From Deferribacteres bacterium (GTDB lineage: Bacteria > Nitrospirota > Thermodesulfovibrionia > UBA6902): 5,353 bases of DNA. Shown here in pieces: positions 1 through 4,468 of the stretch. The translations under genes were made by a program, and so were the position numbers. Position 1 is the first letter of the stretch. The number at the start of each line of letters is the position of its first letter. The notes beneath the pieces were generated by a model, which saw only the letters and a list, made by a program, of their open reading frames with translations, was not told the DNA's origin and ran no database searches. The DNA lies in contig JAADFS010000150.1 in the NCBI GenBank assembly GCA_013152795.1, positions 1 through 5,353 of the forward strand, in the 5' to 3' direction.

Positions 1-2
1 CC

Positions 3-620
3 AGGGAACTGGGAGTGAAAAAGATAGTGGTGGGAGAGTGCGGCCATGCACACAAGGTGTTCTGTGTAACAGGTGACAGGGTCTTTCCGGGTGACCTCAG
101 CCTTTCGGAGATTCCGCGCGAGAGCTGTTTTCCCCTCTTCCGCGAGATAGTAAACAGCGGAGCCGTAAAATTTGATCCCCTGAGGAACAACTTTCCGGTG
201 ACCCTCCAGGACCCGTGCAGCATAACACGCATGATGGGCATCGTCCGGCCGCAGAGGCATGTCATCAACAGGATATGCCCGCAGTTCAGGGAGATGGAGC
301 CCCACGGCGTGAGAAACTACTGTTGCGGCGGGGGCTCGGGATTCGGCATCATGCGCTCCTACAATTTCGACCAGTGGAAGATAAAGACGAGCCAGAGGCT
401 GAAAACAAGGCAGGTACTGGAGGTGTTTGAAGATGTAATCACCCCTGATATCAGGAAATGTATCATAGCCCCGTGCTCCAACTGCAAGGGGAGCATGCGG
501 GAGATCATAAACCACTACGGCCTTGGTGAAAAATTCAATATCTCTTACACGGGAATGGTCGAGCTTATGGTCAATGCCATGGCCGGGCTGCCTGCGTTCA
601 TTAAATGGGATGAGGAATAG
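3..620 (+). CDS. HdrD/DsrK/TmcB-like Fe-S (CCG-domain) oxidoreductase, C-terminal part
   Basis: The reading frame is open from the window edge (RELGVKKIVVGECGHAH...), so the 5' part is missing and the GTG at 15 is an internal valine. 205 residues are visible. They carry the cysteine layout of a CCG domain (DUF224) that binds a [4Fe-4S] cluster in heterodisulfide-reductase-type subunits: DPC with Cys codon 216-218, CCG at 321-329, and APCSNC with Cys codons 474-476 and 483-485. The ECGHAH segment at 36-53 resembles the stretch between the two CCG repeats of HdrD-like proteins. The pattern FREMEPHGV-NYCCGGGSGF followed by APCSNCKG and a GMVELMVNAM tail is what I recall from DsrK/TmcB of sulfate reducers, where the subunit passes electrons between a membrane cytochrome complex and a cytoplasmic thiol/disulfide partner. 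Subunit identity (DsrK, TmcB or another HdrD homologue) cannot be settled without the N-terminus and upstream genes. Two details differ from the family as I know it: Gln replaces the usual His before DPC, and the CCG-to-CxxC spacing is long (49 residues). Stop is TAG 618-620; no same-strand gene follows closely, so this ends its operon. Confidence 0.88.
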   Translation, partial: RELGVKKIVVGECGHAHKVFCVTGDRVFPGDLSLSEIPRESCFPLFREIVNSGAVKFDPLRNNFPVTLQDPCSITRMMGIVRPQRHVINRICPQFREMEPHGVRNYCCGGGSGFGIMRSYNFDQWKIKTSQRLKTRQVLEVFEDVITPDIRKCIIAPCSNCKGSMREIINHYGLGEKFNISYTGMVELMVNAMAGLPAFIKWDEE

Positions 621-660
621 GGCGCCATAAAGCCCCTTCGGGAATTCTCCTGCCCCGCCG

Positions 661-684
661 GCGGTATTTTATGCCACTGTAAGG
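661..684 (+). repeat. Degenerate intergenic repeat, copy A
   Basis: The core TTTTATGCCACTGTAAGG (667-684) matches copy D (972-995) at 19 of 24 aligned positions when both are read from 661 and 972. It also shares TTTTATGC-ACTG with copy B. It starts 41 bp after the Fe-S gene stop and overlaps the palindrome at 655-664. Function is unknown. Confidence 0.45.
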
Positions 685-726
685 TTTAATAAGGTTAATA
701 CAACCGGAAGGTGCAAGCGCCGGATA

Positions 727-757
727 TTGTAATAAACAATGTAAATTTTTTTATAAT
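727..757 (+). promoter_or_regulatory. Weak sigma70-like promoter in the A+T island
   Basis: A perfect -10 hexamer TATAAT lies at 752-757, just after a run of seven T. The best -35 is TTGTAA at 727-732 (4 of 6), with a 19-bp spacer that is longer than ideal. If real, it would start transcription near 764 and give the glycosyltransferase a leader of roughly 245 nt. TATAAT occurs easily in such A+T-rich sequence, so confidence is low. Confidence 0.25.
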
Positions 758-784
758 AGATTATCATAATAGCCGGATCAGGAA

Positions 785-800
785 TAAACCTTGATGCTGC
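785..800 (+). repeat. Half-copy of the intergenic repeat (second block only)
   Basis: TAAACCTTGATGCTGC resembles the second block of copy B (TTAAACTTAATGTTGC, 854-869) and of copy C (GTTAAGCTTGATGCA, 2679-2693). No first block (TTTATGCAAC) is visible upstream at the expected distance, so this is a fragment or a chance match. Confidence 0.3.
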
Positions 801-830
801 GTAAACGCACGCCCTCGCCTGCGCTGCGGG

Positions 831-871
831 CGATATTTTTATGCAACTGCATGTTAAACTTAATGTTGCAT
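831..871 (+). repeat. Degenerate intergenic repeat, copy B, with inverted repeat
   Basis: There are two blocks: CGATATTTTTATGCAAC (831-847), matching copy C at 15 of 17 bases, and GTTAAACTTAATG (853-865), matching copy C at 11 of 13. The blocks are 5 nt apart here and 8 nt apart in copy C. The copy also contains a perfect 7-bp inverted repeat, ATGCAAC (841-847) against GTTGCAT (865-871), which could be a protein-binding dyad or an RNA hairpin. Confidence 0.5.
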
Positions 872-971
872 GAACGGGCAAGGCAGTTGCCGGGAAACCG
901 CGGCCGGGATTCAACGGTTTAAAAAAGGAATCGCAGATAAAGCTTTTCCGGCGGACCACCTTGCCCAGCCG

Positions 972-995
972 GTGATGTTTTCTGCCACTGGAAGG
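972..995 (+). repeat. Degenerate intergenic repeat, copy D
   Basis: GTTTTCTGCCACTGGAAGG (977-995) is the closest relative of copy A, with 19 of 24 matches over the full interval. It ends 14 bp before the glycosyltransferase start codon, so it overlaps the translation initiation region. TGCC (983-986) and GGCA (994-997) can form a small hairpin over GGAAGG. Confidence 0.45.
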
Positions 996-1001
996 CAAAT
1001 C

Positions 1002-1004
1002 AGG
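1002..1004 (+). promoter_or_regulatory. Ribosome-binding site of the glycosyltransferase gene (weak)
   Basis: A minimal AGG lies 5 nt before ATG 1010. A better-looking GGAAGG (990-995) sits 14 nt from the start, too far for ideal use. The weak site fits a membrane protein made at low level, or translation dependent on leader folding. Confidence 0.4.
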
Positions 1005-1009
1005 CAATA

Positions 1010-2635
1010 ATGAAGAAAAAAGAACATTTGATATTGGCGGCCATTTTCTTAGCGGGGCTGGCAGTAAGAATACTCTTTTTCAGGCACGAAGTATTCATCG
1101 GGAATAATCCGGCTTTCTTTGCACGCCTCGGGAAGAACCTGGTGGAAAACGGCATGTATGCCTTTGGTGAAAACTACAACATGGGGCTCTTCTTCCCGCC
1201 GGGATATCCCACGTTCGTCGGTTTAATGAACCTGCTCGTCAACGACCTTTTCCTTTCGGGCAAACTGGTATCCCTCGTTGCCAGTCTCATAACCATTATC
1301 ATCTTCTACATGATCGGCAAAGAGATATATAACAAAGAGGCCGGCCTGTTCGCCGCTTTTGCATTCGCCGCCCTTCCACTGGCGCTTAAAATGTCGGTGG
1401 TGGGGCAGACCGATGCACTGTTCTACTGTTTTGCCTTTCTTTCCATTTATTTATTCATAGTATCCGCCCGCAAAGACAATCTCCTCATCTACATACCTGC
1501 CGGCATATTAACCGGCATGGCCTACCTGACAAGACCGGAGGGCCTGCTGTTGCTGCTGCTGCCGTTTTTATGTTCAGACAGCCTGAATCCGTTCAGAAAC
1601 AAAAGACAGCTTCTGAAGATCACTATTGTATTTTCCCTATTTATACTTGTCATCTCACCATACCTGCTGTTTGTCCAGAAATCCACCGGAAAGTTTTCGC
1701 TGTCCGGCAAGTCGTCCACCGCCGCATTCATTGCGGAGATGAGCGAAAGCTACCATGAATTAATGAACATAGAGGGCAATCCCGATTATGACAGCGCCCT
1801 CTATTCACTGAATGCCGAAAAAAACCAGGTACGCCTTTTTGATGAAAACTCGCAGGTCTCCTTTGTCGGCTTTGTGGCGAAACATCCGGCGTCCTTCCTC
1901 AAGAAGTACGGGAAAAACATTATCGAAGAGCAGAAGATTTTCATCAAACTGTTGGCGCCTATTATGCTCCCACTGTTTTTTGCATTCTTTACCAGGGACC
2001 TCCTCAGGGCTAAAAGCAGGCTGATATTCATTCTGTTTCCGCTGATGTTCTTTCTGATTAATCCCGCTGTCCTGATAATGGAAAGACATGCCCTGCTTTC
2101 AGTATTGTTCCTCATCATATTTTCCTCCGTGGGTTTCGCCAATTCCGGCTCCGCCCTTTCCATCATCCTTGATTTTTACGAAATCGGGAAAAACAGGCTT
2201 GCCTCCCTTGCCGTGAAAAACATCAAATACATAATAATTACGGTCTTTATCATGAGCACCGTGCCGTATCTCATGTTCTCCAATGCCGTAAAAACGGCCT
2301 TCCCGGTCGAAGCGGTCAATGCCGGCCGTTACCTGAAAAACAACATCTCGGCGGAATATGAAAAGCTCAATGTTATGAGCAGGCAGCCGTGGGTCAGTTT
2401 TTACAGTGATGCCAGATTCACGTGGCTTCCGTATGCGGATATCGCCGACCTTGTCCACTTTGCAAAACTCTACAAGGTGGACTATATTGTCATTGATGAG
2501 CGGTTGCTGGGCAAATGGAAGTTTTACGACAGGCTGACGCAGATGGATAAATATTCCGATGACGTCACCCTTGCATATGAAGACCGTTCCGGGAGGCTGA
2601 TCAAGCTGTTCAGGGTAAACTATAAAAAGGGGTGA
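1010..2635 (+). CDS. GT-C family glycosyltransferase (PMT_2/ArnT-like), polytopic membrane protein
   Basis: This is a 541-residue integral membrane protein of the GT-C fold (Pfam PMT_2-like). Such enzymes move a sugar from a polyprenyl-phosphate donor to a lipid, glycan or protein on the periplasmic side. Hydrophobic helices are visible at about residues 6-24, 81-102, 111-126, 136-151, 159-188, 202-222, 311-328, 337-355, 360-376 and 405-423. Family signatures are FFPPGYP at 61-67 in the first periplasmic loop, QTDALFY at 133-139, and LTGMAYLTRPEG at 167-178. A soluble C-terminal domain (about 430-541) has MSRQPWVSFYSDARFTWLPY at 456-475 and VDYIVIDER at 490-498, a tail common in uncharacterised members. 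In place of the usual acidic residue in the first loop (typically like GD-P--Y) it reads GNNPAFFARL at 31-40, so a catalytic Asp may be missing. Donor and acceptor cannot be predicted, and O-antigen, lipid A or protein glycosylation are all possible. The gene stands alone between two non-coding gaps. ATG 1010 is chosen because the first helix follows directly. Confidence 0.85.
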   Translation: MKKKEHLILAAIFLAGLAVRILFFRHEVFIGNNPAFFARLGKNLVENGMYAFGENYNMGLFFPPGYPTFVGLMNLLVNDLFLSGKLVSLVASLITIIIFYMIGKEIYNKEAGLFAAFAFAALPLALKMSVVGQTDALFYCFAFLSIYLFIVSARKDNLLIYIPAGILTGMAYLTRPEGLLLLLLPFLCSDSLNPFRNKRQLLKITIVFSLFILVISPYLLFVQKSTGKFSLSGKSSTAAFIAEMSESYHELMNIEGNPDYDSALYSLNAEKNQVRLFDENSQVSFVGFVAKHPASFLKKYGKNIIEEQKIFIKLLAPIMLPLFFAFFTRDLLRAKSRLIFILFPLMFFLINPAVLIMERHALLSVLFLIIFSSVGFANSGSALSIILDFYEIGKNRLASLAVKNIKYIIITVFIMSTVPYLMFSNAVKTAFPVEAVNAGRYLKNNISAEYEKLNVMSRQPWVSFYSDARFTWLPYADIADLVHFAKLYKVDYIVIDERLLGKWKFYDRLTQMDKYSDDVTLAYEDRSGRLIKLFRVNYKKG

Positions 2636-2653
2636 GCCGTTTTGTATAATCAC

Positions 2654-2693
2654 CGATACCTTTATGCAACCGCGCAGGGTTAAGCTTGATGCA
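2654..2693 (+). repeat. Degenerate intergenic repeat, copy C
   Basis: CGATACCTTTATGCAAC (2654-2670) and GTTAAGCTTGATGCA (2679-2693) repeat the two blocks of copy B in the same order and orientation, with 26 of 30 matching bases across the blocks and a 3-nt difference in spacing. It starts 18 bp after the glycosyltransferase stop codon and ends 4 bp before the -35 candidate of the cyclase gene, a position suited to a regulator site. Confidence 0.5.
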
Positions 2694-2696
2694 CCT

Positions 2697-2725
2697 TTTA
2701 CATTAACCAGATAACACTTTATCAA
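2697..2725 (+). promoter_or_regulatory. Candidate sigma70 promoter of the cyclase-PLP enzyme operon
   Basis: TTTACA (2697-2702, 5 of 6 to TTGACA) and TATCAA (2720-2725, 4 of 6 to TATAAT) are separated by exactly 17 bp and lie 36 bp before ATG 2762. This would give a short leader of about 30 nt. A second perfect TATAAT at 2645-2650 lacks a usable -35 and is a weaker choice. Confidence 0.42.
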
Positions 2726-2749
2726 TAACGGCGGAAGTCATACCGTAAT

Positions 2750-2753
2750 GAGG
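2750..2753 (+). promoter_or_regulatory. Ribosome-binding site of the diguanylate cyclase gene
   Basis: GAGG is spaced 8 nt from ATG 2762. The ATGs at 2748 and 2755 are out of frame, so this site supports 2762 as the start. Confidence 0.6.
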
Positions 2754-2761
2754 CATGCTCA

Positions 2762-4453
2762 ATGCTGCCACGGTCGGAAAGCAATAAAATAAAAGAGCCG
2801 GTAAGGTATCTCCTGACCGTCGGGCTTATAGCCTTACAGGTGGTGACCGTTGCGGCGATTCTGATCGCCTCCCGTGCATCCACCGAAAAAGTCCTCCTCG
2901 ACCATATGAAACAGATCATGACAAGCGTCGTGACCGAATCGATCGACCGCACCGAGGAGTTTCTTGCGCCTGCTGAAAAGGCTGCGCACCTTACGAGGAA
3001 TCTCGCAAAGCACGACGTGGTCTCAGCCGGTGATACAGGGGCCATGGAGCTGTATTTTTTCGAGCAGCTCCGCGTGAATCCCCAGTTTGCAGGGATATAC
3101 TTCGGTTTCTCCAACGGCGCATTCGTCTATGTCAAGCATGACAACGGAGGGTACCTGTCCAAGCTCATATCAATCGACGGTGATAAGCGGATGACAGAGT
3201 TCATCCGGCGTGACGCCTCCTTTAAAGTGCTGTCACGCTGGCTCGATCCGGATGATACATATGATCCGAGGTCACGTCCCTGGTTCAGGAGGGTCCGTCT
3301 TACGCGCAAACTGATATGGACGGACCCGTATGTATTTTATACATCACGTCTTCCCGGGGTTACAACCGCAGCCCCTGTCTTTGGCAAGTCAGGGAAGATT
3401 ACGGGGGTAATAGGCGTTGATATCGAGATTACGGATATATCCAGGTTCCTGGGCGGCCTCAGGATAGGAAAAAACGGCTCGGCCTTCATATTCGACCGGG
3501 AGGGGAATCTCGTGGCATTTCCCGACATGGACAAACTCATAAAGCCCGCAACCAGCGGCGCGCGTGAATTGCGGCTTGCCCGCGTATCGGAAATCGAAGA
3601 CCCCGTGGTGCGCGCTGCATATGAAAAGTTGGGAGATATAAAGACAATAAGCCGGGAGCAATTCTCATTTGTGTCTTTTCAGGCCGGCGGCGCTAAACAC
3701 AATGCGATTTTCGCTCCATTCGGCGCAGCCAACCACTGGTCATGGATAATAGCCGTACATGCCCCCGAGGACGACTTCCTCGGCCCGATCAGGCGCAATC
3801 AGCGCAGGAACCTCCTGCTCGCCATTGCAGTGGGCATAGCAGCGTGCATCCTGGCGATTCCCCTGTCGTTCAGCGTGACCCGTCCGCTCAGGGCGCTTCA
3901 TGAAAGGGCGAACAGGGATGAACTGACCGGGCTGCCCAACAGGCGGTATCTCCTGGAGATAGCCTCGAAGAAAATCGCGGGTGCGGTAAGAAACCGGAGC
4001 CCTGTAGCCGTGGCCATGCTCGACCTTGACAATTTTAAACTTGTAAACGACACCTGCGGCCACGGCACCGGTGACGAGGTGTTGCGCGGGGTTGCAGAGC
4101 GGCTGAGCGGCGCACTGCGCGAAGGCGACATAATCGGGCGCTACGGCGGGGAGGAATTCGCAATAATCCTCCCTGATACCGGCCTGTCCATGGCCCGGGA
4201 GATTGCGGAACGCCTCAGGGCATCCATCGCCGCAAGCCCTCTGGAGACCTCACTGAGGCCGGTCGGGATCACCGCGAGCATAGGGATAGTCAGCCTCGTC
4301 CCGGTGCACACGGATGTACCGGCCCTGCTTGATGCCGCTGACAAGGCCCTGCTGCAGGCCAAGAGGGCGGGACGCAATTGCGTGCGTGTATCGGATATTT
4401 CAGAGGAACCCGGTGCCGTACAGGGCGGAAATGAACACAGGCATTATGGATGA
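2762..4453 (+). CDS. Membrane diguanylate cyclase with dCache sensor (dCache_1-GGDEF)
   Basis: A 563-residue inner-membrane sensor enzyme that makes cyclic di-GMP from two GTP. A first helix (about 15-36) is followed by a periplasmic double-Cache domain (about 40-345), a second helix (about 350-370) and a cytoplasmic GGDEF domain (about 384-545). The Cache part shows YDPRSRPWF (167-175), WTDPY (186-190) and GVIGVDIEITDI (215-226). The cyclase part is complete: DELTGLPNRR (386-395), DLDNFKLVND (421-430), N429 and D438 aligned with the guanine-binding residues of PleD, GGEEF (462-466), and RxxD as REGD (453-456) five residues before it, giving a product-inhibition I-site. It should therefore be active and feedback-inhibited. 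The usual HAMP linker is almost absent: only TRPLRALHERAN (373-384) joins helix 2 to the catalytic domain. No EAL or HD-GYP domain follows, so it synthesises only. The PLP-enzyme gene follows after 15 bp, so the two probably share a transcript from the promoter near 2697. Ligand is unknown; several residues fit an amino-acid-binding Cache. Confidence 0.95.
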   Translation: MLPRSESNKIKEPVRYLLTVGLIALQVVTVAAILIASRASTEKVLLDHMKQIMTSVVTESIDRTEEFLAPAEKAAHLTRNLAKHDVVSAGDTGAMELYFFEQLRVNPQFAGIYFGFSNGAFVYVKHDNGGYLSKLISIDGDKRMTEFIRRDASFKVLSRWLDPDDTYDPRSRPWFRRVRLTRKLIWTDPYVFYTSRLPGVTTAAPVFGKSGKITGVIGVDIEITDISRFLGGLRIGKNGSAFIFDREGNLVAFPDMDKLIKPATSGARELRLARVSEIEDPVVRAAYEKLGDIKTISREQFSFVSFQAGGAKHNAIFAPFGAANHWSWIIAVHAPEDDFLGPIRRNQRRNLLLAIAVGIAACILAIPLSFSVTRPLRALHERANRDELTGLPNRRYLLEIASKKIAGAVRNRSPVAVAMLDLDNFKLVNDTCGHGTGDEVLRGVAERLSGALREGDIIGRYGGEEFAIILPDTGLSMAREIAERLRASIAASPLETSLRPVGITASIGIVSLVPVHTDVPALLDAADKALLQAKRAGRNCVRVSDISEEPGAVQGGNEHRHYG

Positions 4454-4459
4454 AAGGAG
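4454..4459 (+). promoter_or_regulatory. Strong Shine-Dalgarno of the PLP enzyme gene
   Basis: AAGGAG starts right after the TGA of the cyclase gene and lies 9 nt before ATG 4469. It fixes the start and supports translation from a transcript shared with the cyclase. Confidence 0.75.
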
Positions 4460-4468
4460 AACACGGAC

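Larger units (their letters stand above)
621..1009. other. Long intergenic region with repeats and inverted repeats, no gene
   Basis: These 389 bp separate the Fe-S gene from the glycosyltransferase. The only sizeable open frame is a minus-strand 112-codon one (669-1007), which has no recognisable domain and is probably spurious. The region holds: a GC-rich palindrome CCGCCGGCGG at 655-664 followed by TATTTTAT (weak terminator candidate); imperfect tandem AAGGTTTAAT/AAGGTTAAT at 681-699; an A+T island at 724-772; small hairpins TGCG-TAAA-CGCA at 798-809 and CGCCC/GGGCG at 810-832; three copies of a degenerate repeat (661, 831, 972); and several GGCAA/TTGCC inverted repeats at 876-1007. The length and density of structure suggest a leader or regulatory region rather than plain spacer. 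No known riboswitch class could be matched by eye. Confidence 0.6.
876..1009 (+). other. Candidate structured 5' leader of the glycosyltransferase gene
   Basis: GGGCAAGG (876-883) and CCTTGCCC (959-966) form a perfect 8-bp inverted repeat. It could close a multi-branched RNA containing AAACCG/CGGTTT (895-900 with 915-920) and a short GGAA/TTCC arm (927-930 with 946-949). Alternative pairings exist: GGCAA 877-881 with TTGCC 887-891, CCGGC 948-952 with GCCGG 968-972, and TTGCC 961-965 with GGCAA 994-998 or 1003-1007, the last lying over the ribosome-binding site. One 8-bp inverted repeat is expected by chance in a region this long, so this is only a candidate and no known RNA family is recognised. 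Confidence 0.2.

Noticed and set aside
15..620. GTG at 15 as a true start of a 201-residue protein
   Set aside because: The frame is open to the window edge with family-like residues before it, and HdrD-type proteins are much longer, so the gene continues upstream.
655..670. Rho-independent terminator after the Fe-S gene (CCGCCGGCGG then TATTTTAT)
   Set aside because: The palindrome has no loop, so only about 3 bp could pair, and the T tract is broken. Kept only as a weak remark in the intergenic entry.
671..684. Cobalamin riboswitch, because GCCACTGTAA resembles a conserved B12-riboswitch segment
   Set aside because: No B12 box, no G-rich upstream core and no matching downstream parts are visible. 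The similarity is explained better by the local repeat family.
751..766. Fur box: TTATAAT and ATTATCA resemble the two halves of a 7-1-7 site
   Set aside because: The spacing is 2 nt rather than 1, one half is imperfect, and the match lies in an A+T-rich tract where such hits occur by chance.
669..1007. 112-codon minus-strand open frame in the intergenic region
   Set aside because: No recognisable domain, and its frame runs through the repeats and A+T island. Most likely a chance open frame.
876..1009. c-di-GMP-I (GEMM) riboswitch in the glycosyltransferase leader
   Set aside because: The characteristic GACGCAAAGCC-type core and tetraloop-receptor sequences are absent. Only a generic GGGCAA is present.
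2661..2693. Sigma54 promoter on the minus strand (GGTTGCAT resembles the -12 element)
   Set aside because: No GG at the required 10-bp distance upstream, and it would point away from any gene on that strand.
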